Below, one piece after another: positions 7,388-15,009 of a stretch of 35,666 nt of DNA. Position 1 is the first letter of the stretch; each line of letters starts with the position of its first letter. The notes below the pieces were generated by a model. That model was not told the DNA's origin. It did no database searches and worked only from the letters and a program-made list of their open reading frames with translations. Origin of the DNA: Thermoprotei archaeon (GTDB lineage: Archaea > Thermoproteota > Thermoprotei > Thermofilales > Thermofilaceae). A program made the position numbers and the translations under genes. The DNA is taken from the NCBI GenBank assembly GCA_003649495.1, contig QMRZ01000001.1:1-35666 (forward strand), read 5' to 3'.

Positions 7388-7758
7388 CTAGCTCTCCTCC
7401 GCCTCCGGAGCCCTTGGCCTACTTCCCAACATCTCTGCTAGCTCCATTCCACCTTAGTAGCTGAGCCGTACGAAGATGCCTCTCTACCCTGAGAGGATGC
7501 AGCAGCCCCAGGCAAGAAGTTATCAGCTAGAGGTACCACCCGCACTAGCTCATCCAACCTTGCCTCTTAGCCTAGGGTTTGGGTACTCGAGCATGCTCCT
7601 TCAGTCCTACTCCGAATCAGCGCCTCCTCCAATGGATCCCTTTTAATGAATCCCTTGGCCTCTTCACAATAGGGGGTCAGCGAGATCGGTGCTCATCACC
7701 TTATATCAGGGCGGAGCTCAACTCCTTCATCCCCCTTTAGAAGATAGTCGGCGCTGCC
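7388..7758 (-). pseudogene. Possible decayed coding region with a PIN-like piece
   Basis: In one minus-strand frame, three protein-like stretches of 20, 41 and 42 codons are separated only by stop codons (TGATGA at 7698-7693, TAA at 7569-7567, TAG at 7440-7438). A frameshift then gives 17 more codons to a TAG at 7390-7388. The first piece, GSADYLLKGDEGVEL, resembles the acidic active-site block of PIN-domain ribonucleases (VapC-type toxins: ADYxxTGDxxL). The second contains AKGFIKRDPLEEALIRSR. The composition looks coding, but open stretches of this length can arise by chance, so this is tentative. It fills most of the 546-bp gap between intact genes. Confidence 0.3.
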
Positions 7759-7817
7759 TTAAAGGATGCCGGGCTTATGAGAGCGGGGTGCCTAGTCTGG
7801 ATTGCCGAGAGACGGTA

Positions 7818-7829
7818 AGATTATAATCT
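7818..7829 (+). promoter_or_regulatory. Palindromic TATA element AGATTATAATCT
   Basis: A perfect 12-bp palindrome centred about 34 nt before the GTG at 7858. On the plus strand it fits a TATA box with a short leader containing GGGGGG. It could also fire on the minus strand toward the decayed region. Confidence 0.5.
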
Positions 7830-7857
7830 AGGGTGGATTCTTGCAAGGGGGGTTTAA

Positions 7858-8061
7858 GTGCCTTCGATGAGGGTGTTAGTGGGGGGCCTGGTAGTCGCGC
7901 TCGCAGCCGTTGCCTCAGCAGCCTTAGCATGGATTGCATGTTACGAGGTGAGGGCGTGTGAGGGCAGTTCTCAGGCTTATACTGGCTATGCCCTTATAGC
8001 TATCCTATCGCTCCTCATACTATCCTTGATCCACGTCGTATCTGTCAAGCTTCGGAGGTGA
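7858..8061 (+). CDS. Small two-helix membrane protein
   Basis: A 67-aa protein of unknown function. It has one hydrophobic segment at about 6-27 and a second at about 42-62, with a short extracytoplasmic loop containing two cysteines (C28 and C34) that could form a disulfide. The C-terminus ends in the basic KLRR, consistent with both ends in the cytoplasm. The GTG start is preceded by AGGGGGG at 6-nt spacing and the palindromic TATA element. Its last 17 bp overlap the convergent gene at 8045. Confidence 0.55.
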   Translation: MPSMRVLVGGLVVALAAVASAALAWIACYEVRACEGSSQAYTGYALIAILSLLILSLIHVVSVKLRR

Positions 8062-8371
8062 TTTCAAACTCTATCTTCCCTACGGGCTTTAGCTCGAAGA
8101 CCTCTATCTCGGCTCTCACGGGTACGAAGACCCCGTCCTTAACATAGTAATACAGCGAGATCCTCCCCGCCTTATCGGACACCCCCTCCTCACTAGTCTT
8201 CTCGACTAGCATCCTGGCTAGTCTAGTCCAGTTCTCCTTTGAGGCCTCCCTAACGTCACCTCTCTCCTTGGAGTAGAATGTTGCGTAGAACCACCTCCTC
8301 ACCTTGCTTATCGCCCCCCTTACTGTGGGGGTTAGCGTGGTTCTAAACACCTTCAGCTCCTCCTGCCCCAT
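8045..8371 (-). CDS. Conserved-looking protein of unknown function
   Basis: A 108-aa soluble protein that I do not recognise. A helical N-terminal half (about 15-60, with GAISKVRRWFYATFYSKERGD) is followed by beta strands ISLYYYVKDGVFVPVRAEIEVFEL. It is rich in charged residues, with no metal-binding or nucleotide-binding motif. ATG 8371 is nearly at the predicted transcription start given the TATA box at 8393-8404. It is followed on the same strand by nothing closer than the minus-strand Yip1 group, and carS lies 46 bp upstream. Confidence 0.6.
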   Translation of the reverse strand: MGQEELKVFRTTLTPTVRGAISKVRRWFYATFYSKERGDVREASKENWTRLARMLVEKTSEEGVSDKAGRISLYYYVKDGVFVPVRAEIEVFELKPVGKIEFEITSEA

Positions 8372-8392
8372 CTCCTCATGAAATTAGCCTCC

Positions 8393-8404
8393 GAATTATA
8401 TCTC
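8393..8404 (-). promoter_or_regulatory. TATA box, leaderless start at 8371
   Basis: The minus strand reads GAGATATAATTC, centred about 27 nt from the ATG. It lies in the short gap after carS, giving this gene its own promoter. Confidence 0.6.
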
Positions 8405-8417
8405 TATCTTCTGAGCC

Positions 8418-8930
8418 TCACCAGGGCCTATCCTTAAGGCCTAACCTGAAGGCGAGGTAGTTCGTGGCTAGGTGTATGGGGGGAGTGAGGAGGAGGAGCA
8501 AGGTTACCGTTAGGGGGCTTAAATCCCCGTACGTCAGCTGGTAGCTTGCCAGCGCTACCACGAGGAATGAGAGCTGGTCCAGCAGGGGCGCTGGGTCACC
8601 ACGCCTTAGCCCTAGCCTCCTCTTGAGAAACGAGCCTAGCGCATCGCCCACCATTGAGCCCATAGAGAGCGTGAAGGCTCTGCTCACATCGCTTAGGCCT
8701 AGAGGGCTCAGCAGCCATCCCATCAGCGTGCCCGCGAGCACTCCTGACACGAAGCCTTCCACGCTCTTGCCATCGCCCAATAGTCTGTGCCCATCCGGGA
8801 GCTTCAGGCCGAAGTCGAGGGGATGGGTACGCCCCAGTAGCTTGGCCACGAGTACTGGAGTCGCATTGGCTATGTAGCAGGGCAGCGCTATAGCCGCCAG
8901 GGACTCGGCCAGCTCCATGGTGAGGCCCAT
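8418..8930 (-). CDS. carS: CDP-archaeol synthase
   Basis: CarS condenses CTP with 2,3-bis-O-geranylgeranylglycerol phosphate, the CDP-alcohol activation step of archaeal membrane lipid synthesis. The 170-aa length, LPCYIANATPVL (16-27), the DGHRLLGDGKSVEGF block (46-60), GDALGSFLKRRLGLRRGDPAPLLDQL (95-120) and the C-terminal THLATN-like block (PPIHLATNYLAFRLGLKDRPW) are all as in the CarS family. There are about five membrane segments. The TATA box at 8951-8959 puts transcription start at the ATG (leaderless). A second in-frame ATG (codon 5) is less likely. Confidence 0.93.
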   Translation of the reverse strand: MGLTMELAESLAAIALPCYIANATPVLVAKLLGRTHPLDFGLKLPDGHRLLGDGKSVEGFVSGVLAGTLMGWLLSPLGLSDVSRAFTLSMGSMVGDALGSFLKRRLGLRRGDPAPLLDQLSFLVVALASYQLTYGDLSPLTVTLLLLLTPPIHLATNYLAFRLGLKDRPW

Positions 8931-8948
8931 CGCTTAGGGGAGGATCGC

Positions 8949-8984
8949 TAGATTAAGCGTTTTCGTGCTAAAGCGATTAATAGG
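8949..8984. promoter_or_regulatory. Divergent promoter region, carS / 9007 gene
   Basis: Minus-strand CGCTTAATC (8951-8959) serves carS. Plus-strand GCGATTAATAGG (8973-8984) lies 26-28 nt before the ATG at 9007. Both predict leaderless transcripts. Confidence 0.6.
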
Positions 8985-9006
8985 CGGCGTGCGACTGTAT
9001 CGCGGG

Positions 9007-9324
9007 ATGGCAGACGCCTTTGTGGAGTTCCTCAGAAGGGAGGCTTCGAGGACTAAGGTGAGGAGGATAGGGTCAGCGCTTTATATAATCGAGGGAGAGA
9101 GGACTGAGAGGAGGTACAGGCTGCCCACGGACTTCATTGACGCGATACTGCTTAGGCGAGAGCCTGGCGAGCACGTAGTTGTTGAGAAGGGCCTCATAAG
9201 GGAGCTGAGGTATCGCATAGATGAGCTAGAGTCAGAGGTGAAGAGGCTTCGGCTTAGGAGTAGGGTGCTGGAGGCCCTCCTGGCAACATGTATCGTAGCC
9301 CTTATTCTCAGCCTGTTTAGGTAG
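9007..9324 (+). CDS. Tail-anchored coiled-coil protein, unknown
   Basis: A 105-aa protein. An N-terminal alpha/beta domain (about 1-60) is followed by a coiled coil (about 60-85, ELRYRIDELESEVKRLRL) and a single C-terminal membrane helix (about 88-103), consistent with tail anchoring and a cytoplasmic N-domain. A longer frame opens upstream at 8965, but the promoter at 8973-8984 lies inside that extension, so the leaderless ATG 9007 is preferred. It sits 45 bp upstream of the MoxR/VWA pair on the same strand, which has its own TATA box. Function is unknown. Confidence 0.65.
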   Translation: MADAFVEFLRREASRTKVRRIGSALYIIEGERTERRYRLPTDFIDAILLRREPGEHVVVEKGLIRELRYRIDELESEVKRLRLRSRVLEALLATCIVALILSLFR

Positions 9325-9335
9325 CTGGCGCGGCG

Positions 9336-9346
9336 GCTTTTAATAG
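9336..9346 (+). promoter_or_regulatory. TATA box of the MoxR-VWA operon
   Basis: GCTTTTAATAG, centred about 28 nt before the GTG at 9370, predicts a leader of only a few nucleotides. Confidence 0.6.
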
Positions 9347-9369
9347 CACTGCTCGCTTATCGTGATGGA

Positions 9370-10581
9370 GTGAAGGGGTTAAAGGCGTACGTCAAGCGGC
9401 TGGAGGACGAGGTCAAGCGGAGGTTTGTGGGGAACGAGGAGGCTGTACACGTGTTGACGCTCAACCTACTCCACGAGAGGTCAACAGCTCTCATTAGGGC
9501 TCCGAGGGGGAGGGGTAAGTCCACGCTAATGCTGTTATTCCTGAGGGGGATCTTTGGTGACGACTTCGTCGTCATCTCAGGGGCCTCTGAGATAAAGAGA
9601 GGCGAGGTGATAGCTAGGCTTCACATCCCCTCCCTTGAGAGGGAGGGCGTGGAGAGGGTGATATGGTCTGCCTTTGTAAAAGCACCGGGGAAGGGCATAG
9701 ACGAGGTAAATAGGCTGAATCCCTATACCGCGTCTAACATCTATCACCTACTCCAGTTCGGTGAAGTGTGGGCATATGGGCAACGCTACGTAGTGGGTGA
9801 CTTCGTGTTATTTGCTAATGAGAATCCGGGTGATCCCACTACGTTCACCCACCCGCCTCCTTTCTATGACAGGTTTGATGTCTCCGTCCAACTCTCCGCG
9901 CTTAGCCTGAGTGAGAAGTTCAGGCTCCAGAAGCTGACTGAGAGCTATGGCTCTATCGTGGAATCAATGCCACAGGTAATTGACTTTGATACGCTGAGGG
10001 AGGCGAGGAGGGAGGTGGCAGAGGTGGAGGTCGATGTGGACCTTCGCGCGCTCATGAATGTGCTAGTGAGGGATTTACAGGCCTGTGTCAGAAACAGGGA
10101 CATAAGCCGCGTGAGACCTCCTGCCCTCTGCGAGGGTTGTCACTTCGTACATGGAGTTTGCAGCATGGTTAGGGAGGGGCCGAGTGAGCGCGCAACTCTC
10201 GTACTCCTCAACCTGGCAAAGGCTAAGGAGTGGCTGGACGGGAGCGTAACTGAGGACGACATCTATAGGCTGGCGGTCTACGCCCTGGCTCACAGGATGG
10301 AACTAGTCAGGCATGATAGGGGGGTGGAGGAGCTCGAGAGAGTGCTGAGAAGACAGAGAGAGTTGAACGAGGAGAGGAGGGCTAGGAGGCAGTGGGCTAT
10401 TCTCGAGAGGCTGTACCGAGGATTCAGCAGGGACCTCTACAAGCTGGCGAAGGAGATAGCTGTTGAGGACCTGGTGTTCGCAGAGGAGCTTATGAAGCTT
10501 GAGGAGGAGTGGCTGGCCAAGGGGCTCGTAAGGCCGGAGGAGACTATAAGGCAGAGGCTGATGCTGGATGGTGAGCTTTGA
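9370..10581 (+). CDS. MoxR/Mg-chelatase-like AAA+ ATPase
   Basis: A 403-aa AAA+ ATPase of the MoxR/ChlI group, which acts as a chaperone-like remodeller with a VWA partner. Walker A is APRGRGKS (44-51), where Ala replaces the usual first Gly. Walker B is IDEVNR (110-115), sensor 1 is FANENP (148-153), and the arginine finger block is FYDRFD (165-170). After the core, C254-x2-C257-H258-x2-H261-x2-C264 forms an apparent zinc (or Fe-S) site that I do not know from typical MoxR proteins. A charged helical tail follows (about 310-403). GTG start, short leader. The stop overlaps the VWA gene by 14 nt, so the two are coupled and probably act as a complex. Confidence 0.78.
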   Translation: MKGLKAYVKRLEDEVKRRFVGNEEAVHVLTLNLLHERSTALIRAPRGRGKSTLMLLFLRGIFGDDFVVISGASEIKRGEVIARLHIPSLEREGVERVIWSAFVKAPGKGIDEVNRLNPYTASNIYHLLQFGEVWAYGQRYVVGDFVLFANENPGDPTTFTHPPPFYDRFDVSVQLSALSLSEKFRLQKLTESYGSIVESMPQVIDFDTLREARREVAEVEVDVDLRALMNVLVRDLQACVRNRDISRVRPPALCEGCHFVHGVCSMVREGPSERATLVLLNLAKAKEWLDGSVTEDDIYRLAVYALAHRMELVRHDRGVEELERVLRRQRELNEERRARRQWAILERLYRGFSRDLYKLAKEIAVEDLVFAEELMKLEEEWLAKGLVRPEETIRQRLMLDGEL

Positions 10582-12268
10582 CGAGGTAACAGAGCTCTTC
10601 AATAGGGCTCGCGCCGAGATGTTCCTCCCACCAATGGACGTCAGAGTGGAGGCGTGGGAGGGACGGGTAGAGGTTAGCGTAAGGGGCAGAGTCGCCCAGG
10701 TCCGGGTGCCTAGGCGCTTACTGGGGGATCCGGAGGGCGGTCCGTTACTGCTCTGGTACTTCAGGCACCACTTGGCTCACATGCATTACTGTCCCTACAA
10801 CCTGAGAACTGTGCAGACCCTCGCCAGGGCAGCTTATGAGGAAGTCAGGAGCTGGAGGCATGCTCACAACGCTGTCAGGTTATTCTCCGATCTGCAGGTG
10901 GACCTCCTCTACCTGCCCCTGAGGTACAAGCGTCCGCCACTCCACATCTCGGATGAGTTCTACTCGAGGCCCAGGGGGCTGGATGCGCTGCGCTACGCTG
11001 CCTATCGACATGTGTACGGGGACATGCTCAGGGGGCATAGGCTGGACAAGGATACCTTGTTCTACGGGTCCCTACTTGCCGAGGTCATACTGAGCTCCAG
11101 GCCATGGGTGGCTAAGGTGAAGGCCGTCGCTACAGTGCTCAGGAGATTGCAGGACCTGGGTAGGGTGAAGGAGTTGAGGAAGCGCGCTGGCAGCGACGTG
11201 CCTCTCTCTGAGGACTTGGAGATAGACTTCCTCAGGGAGGCTAGGAGAGCGATGAGAGGGATAAGGAGCGAGGAGGAGGCTAGGGAGATGTTCGAGCACT
11301 GGCTCAGAGGGAGGGTGGACGTGGAGGAGCTGAAGGAAGAGTTAAAGAAGGCGATCAGGGGAGCGCGGAGGGGGCGGGAGGAGAAGGTTGAGGCACCCAC
11401 TCCTGGCCGCGGGAGGGAGGGTGAGGAGCCCGAGCTGCCATCCACGCTCTCTAAGCCGCTGACTAAGTTGGGCGATCTTGAGGAGGCTATCTGGAGGGCG
11501 CTATGGTATAGAGCTCGCGCCGAGGAGTTCATAATAAGGTACGGCGGGAGGCGCAGGAGGGGTACTTGGGCCATATACGCGTACCCCGACTTGTGGATGG
11601 TTGAGGATGATATAGAGGACTTAGATGTGGAGTCGAGTCTGGAGGAGGGCCCGCTAATCCCGGAGGAGACGACGCTGAAGCCTATTAACCTACCCTCCCC
11701 CTCAGGCGAGGTGATAGTACAGGAGAGAGCGCCCACAGTATTGGTGGTGCTGGACACTAGCAAGAGCATGTTGAGGGCTGTCGAGGACGCAGCGATCGCC
11801 GCCTTTACAGCTTATTTAAGCGCTAAGCGTGCTGGCGGCAGGACGGCCGTGATAAACTTCTCGACTAAGTACCTGGCAGTTGGGTGGGGCGAGCCGGACA
11901 TTAGGAAGGAGCTAGCCCTGGCCTTCGCTCAAGGTGAGCTCACGATACTCCCCCTAGGGGGCATTAAGCGGCTGATAAGCGAACTGGAGCCAGGCGAGGA
12001 GGTGATGATAATAATAGTTACTGACTGTGGATGGCAGAACTTGAGGGAGGCGCTGGGATTCCTCGAGGATCTAGCCTCTAGGGGGCATCGCGTAGTGGTC
12101 CTCCACATTGAGGGGTGGAAGTATCCTAAGAGCGTTGAGGCGGTAGCGAGGAGTAGGAGGCTCACCCTTTATAGAGTTAAGGAGCCTTCAATGCTCAAGT
12201 ACCTGACGCTAACTGAAACGCTGGGGGAGAGACAGCCTTTTAAGACTTGGCAAGCGCGTTCTCGATAG
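10568..12268 (+). CDS. VWA protein with metallopeptidase-like N-domain
   Basis: A 566-aa protein with a C-terminal von Willebrand factor A domain (about 388-545). The MIDAS motif is DTSKS (396-400), with T459 and TD (485-486) as likely further metal ligands. The N-terminal part has HHLAHMH (67-73) followed about 35 residues later by FSDLQVD. This resembles the predicted metallopeptidase domain joined to VWA in DUF2201-type proteins (HExxH, then AD), but the catalytic Glu is replaced by His68, so proteolysis is doubtful while metal binding is possible. A basic/acidic linker spans about 265-300. Coupling to the MoxR ATPase suggests an ATPase-substrate adaptor pair. The client is unknown. Confidence 0.72.
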   Translation: MVSFDEVTELFNRARAEMFLPPMDVRVEAWEGRVEVSVRGRVAQVRVPRRLLGDPEGGPLLLWYFRHHLAHMHYCPYNLRTVQTLARAAYEEVRSWRHAHNAVRLFSDLQVDLLYLPLRYKRPPLHISDEFYSRPRGLDALRYAAYRHVYGDMLRGHRLDKDTLFYGSLLAEVILSSRPWVAKVKAVATVLRRLQDLGRVKELRKRAGSDVPLSEDLEIDFLREARRAMRGIRSEEEAREMFEHWLRGRVDVEELKEELKKAIRGARRGREEKVEAPTPGRGREGEEPELPSTLSKPLTKLGDLEEAIWRALWYRARAEEFIIRYGGRRRRGTWAIYAYPDLWMVEDDIEDLDVESSLEEGPLIPEETTLKPINLPSPSGEVIVQERAPTVLVVLDTSKSMLRAVEDAAIAAFTAYLSAKRAGGRTAVINFSTKYLAVGWGEPDIRKELALAFAQGELTILPLGGIKRLISELEPGEEVMIIIVTDCGWQNLREALGFLEDLASRGHRVVVLHIEGWKYPKSVEAVARSRRLTLYRVKEPSMLKYLTLTETLGERQPFKTWQARSR

Positions 12269-12282
12269 CCGATGAGGGACCT

Positions 12283-15009
12283 TCAGTGGGCTGAGCGGTG
12301 ACGAGTACCCGGCAAGGCCGAGGTGAGGGTAACTGGTGTAGCGCGCTCAACTACTGAGCCGGTAGCAGTCTTCCTGACTCGTAACACCACGTCAGCCGCC
12401 TCCTCAAGCTCGCTATCATGTGTAACCAGCACTAGTTGGGGGAACTCATTCCCCTTAGCTCCGAAGAGCCTCCTTATAGCGGTCACCAGCCTCCTCCTCC
12501 TAACATCGTCTAGATGCACTGTAGGCTCGTCGAGCAGCATTACGCCTACCCGCCCTCCTGAGAGGGCTTTGGCTATGGCGAGTCTCAGCGCTAGGGCTAG
12601 CGCCACCTTCTCGCCTCCACTGACGGTGTCCACAGACCTAGCGCCCTCACTGTCCACCACTAACACCTCATAATCGTCGTTCAGCTTCACATCAAGCAGG
12701 TCTAGCTCGAACAGCGATGCGAAGGCACGCAAGTGTCTCTCTACCAGAGGCCTAGCCCTCGCTCTAAGTTCCCTCTGAAGCCCATCCTTGCTTATCAACA
12801 CTCTAATCCTTCTCAGGAGTTCTATGAAGCGCTCCAGCTCCCGCACCCTAGCTCTCCTCGACTCAAGCTCCCTCAGCTCCTTCTTCAGCCTCTCCACCTC
12901 CCCTCTGATGTTCTTTAAACGTTCGTAGAGGAGCTCTAGCTCACGCTTAGCGGCCTGAGCCCTCCCTATAAGCTCGCTCTTTCTCTCCTCTAGCTCACTG
13001 ACCTCCTCCTCCAGTTTCCCAAGCCTCTCACGCTCCTTCTCGAGCGATGCTAGCTGGCTTTTAGCTTCACGCAGCTTCTCCTCGAGCTCCGCCAAGGCTC
13101 CTCTAAGCTCGTTTACGCTCGAGGCAATGCGCCTCAGCAACTCCACCTTGCCCTTAGCCTCCCTCACGAGCTTCACAGCCTCCTCTGGATCTCCAAACTT
13201 GCCTAGCACGCTGGCCAGCTCGCGCCTCCTCTCCTCAAGTGCCGTCACCCTGCTCCTGAAGGCTTTTAACCTCTCCTCAAGCTCCTTTACTCGCTTAGCG
13301 TGCTCAGCGAGCCTGGCCCACTCTATCCTGAGCTCCTCAAGCTCCCTAAGCCTACGCTCTATAGCGTGGCGCGAGGGCTCTGTGACCCCTAGGGCCTGGA
13401 GCTCTGGGGTGAGCCTCCTCAGCTCCTCCACGAGCCCAGCTCTCTCCCGCGAGATGCGCTCTATCTTCTCAGCGAGCACGCGCATCTTAGCTGGATCGAG
13501 CCTGGAGGCAGTCTTCATCTTGGCCTCAACCCCTTCTAGCTCTCGACTCAGCTCCTCCTCCTTCTCGTTAAGTGCCCTGGCGCGTAGGTGTAGCTCCTCT
13601 AGGCTCTCACTGTAGAGCCTCAGGAGCGCCTCCTTTCTCTCTACAGGGAGGGGAGATCCGCATAGCGGGCATCTATCACCAGCTTTCTCGAGCTCCGCTC
13701 TCCACCTCTCCAGCTGAGCTATTAAGGCGTCCACCCTCCTTGCCTCGCTCCTCAAAGCCTCTAGCTTGCGCCTAAGCTCCTCCCCTCTCCTCTCGAGCTC
13801 CTCCTGTAGAGCAGATACCTCGTCGGCAGCCTCCTTGAGGTTGACTCGCCTCCCTACTACAAGGCTGCACTCCTCAAGAAGGGCCTTAGCTTGCTCCTCA
13901 AGGCTTTTAAGCTCAGTCGCCTTAGCTGTGTACTGAAGGGTTAGCTCCTCGAACTTCCTCTTCACTTGTAAAAGCCTTCGGTAGGCCTCATCGACCCATG
14001 AGAGCTTTAAGGCTCTCTCAGAAGCTTCCCTAGCCCTCCTCAGCTCAAGCTCGAGCTCCTCAACCCGCTGTAGCTCTACCTCAAGGCTGCTCATTAAGCT
14101 CGCGTACTCCTCTGCCACGCGCTCCAGCTTGAGTAGGTCCTCAACTACCGCTAGCTCCCTCTTAGCGGCCTGCGCCTGAGAGAGTAGTTCGCTGAGCTCC
14201 CTCCGCTTAGCCTCTAGGCTCTGGACCCGCTCGGAGAGTATGGCTGCCCTCCTCTTAATCTCCTCAAGCTTCCTAACCGCCTCCATGCGGCTCTTAAGCT
14301 TCTCTCCAACCTCCTTGAGCTCTCTGAGCGTACGCTGATACGAGCGTTCAACCTCGGCTATCTTACGCTTAATCTCCCTTTCCTCATAGGCCAGGCGCTC
14401 CAGCTCCTCCCTAACTCTCTCAGCGCCAGCCAGCTCCGCCCTCTCCCTCTCCAACTTTAGCTCGAACTGCTTTATCAGGAGGGCCATGGCGCTATACGCC
14501 TTCTCGAGCTCCTCCACACCCAGGAGCTTGGATATCAGCTGTTTCCTCTGGTAAGGGTCGACGTCTAGGAGGCGCGATATCTCGCCCTGCCTCACGTATA
14601 CTGCTGTCAGGAACATCTGCCTGTCCATCCCCAGAATCCTCCTAACCTCTCTATCGACTTGTGTAGGGGAGTAGGCCAGTAGCTTCCTGCTATCCCCATC
14701 TAGGGCGTAGAGCCTGGCGTCGCTAACTGCCCTCCCCCTGGCTCTACGTCTTATCTCCCTCTCCACCAGGAATCTGCGACCGCTTACCTCAAACTCTAGC
14801 CTAACTAATGCCCGGGACGCGCCACGCCTGATGAGTGAGTGTAGGCCGCCTCTGCCAGCCTCCCTGTACAGGGCGAAGCATATTGCGTCCAGTAGCGAGC
14901 TTTTGCCAGCTCCATTCTCCCCGACAATGGCTATAGAGCCCTCGGGAAATTCTATGTGTGTCCTCCTGTATGATAGGAAATCCTCCAGCTCGAGGCGCCT
15001 GATGATCAT
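12283..15009 (-). CDS. rad50: Rad50 ATPase, DNA double-strand break repair
   Basis: An SMC-like ATPase that joins Mre11 to process double-strand breaks. From ATG 15009 (908 aa): Walker A GENGAGKS at 30-37, long antiparallel coiled coils (about 160-700), zinc hook CPLC with C447 and C450, ABC signature SGGEK (797-801), Walker B ending in LLDEP (D827, E828), D-loop HLDD, and the H-loop THD. A GTG 9 nt upstream is possible, but the ATG overlaps the mre11 stop as ATGA and has GAGGTGG 5 nt before it. It is the last gene of the nurA-herA-mre11-rad50 operon and its end faces the VWA gene across 14 bp. Confidence 0.97.
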   Translation of the reverse strand: MIIRRLELEDFLSYRRTHIEFPEGSIAIVGENGAGKSSLLDAICFALYREAGRGGLHSLIRRGASRALVRLEFEVSGRRFLVEREIRRRARGRAVSDARLYALDGDSRKLLAYSPTQVDREVRRILGMDRQMFLTAVYVRQGEISRLLDVDPYQRKQLISKLLGVEELEKAYSAMALLIKQFELKLERERAELAGAERVREELERLAYEEREIKRKIAEVERSYQRTLRELKEVGEKLKSRMEAVRKLEEIKRRAAILSERVQSLEAKRRELSELLSQAQAAKRELAVVEDLLKLERVAEEYASLMSSLEVELQRVEELELELRRAREASERALKLSWVDEAYRRLLQVKRKFEELTLQYTAKATELKSLEEQAKALLEECSLVVGRRVNLKEAADEVSALQEELERRGEELRRKLEALRSEARRVDALIAQLERWRAELEKAGDRCPLCGSPLPVERKEALLRLYSESLEELHLRARALNEKEEELSRELEGVEAKMKTASRLDPAKMRVLAEKIERISRERAGLVEELRRLTPELQALGVTEPSRHAIERRLRELEELRIEWARLAEHAKRVKELEERLKAFRSRVTALEERRRELASVLGKFGDPEEAVKLVREAKGKVELLRRIASSVNELRGALAELEEKLREAKSQLASLEKERERLGKLEEEVSELEERKSELIGRAQAAKRELELLYERLKNIRGEVERLKKELRELESRRARVRELERFIELLRRIRVLISKDGLQRELRARARPLVERHLRAFASLFELDLLDVKLNDDYEVLVVDSEGARSVDTVSGGEKVALALALRLAIAKALSGGRVGVMLLDEPTVHLDDVRRRRLVTAIRRLFGAKGNEFPQLVLVTHDSELEEAADVVLRVRKTATGSVVERATPVTLTSALPGTRHRSAH

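Noticed and set aside
7676..7700. Possible C/D box guide RNA on the minus strand: GTGATGA, 12-nt spacer, CTGA.
   Set aside because: The C-to-D' spacing is right, but the C' box is degenerate and the second guide would be about 40 nt, too long for an archaeal C/D sRNA.
8965..9006. Upstream extension of the coiled-coil gene to 8965.
   Set aside because: The plus-strand TATA box at 8973-8984 falls inside it, and ATG 9007 has leaderless spacing.
11062..11769. Long minus-strand frames (235 codons) inside the VWA gene, and similar ones opposite rad50.
   Set aside because: They are antisense shadows of GC-rich coding sequence; Ser/Leu-rich translations without motifs or start signals.
9370..12268. 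CRISPR, transposon or prophage island as explanation for the odd loci.
   Set aside because: No direct-repeat array, terminal inverted repeats, integrase or transposase was seen anywhere in the window.
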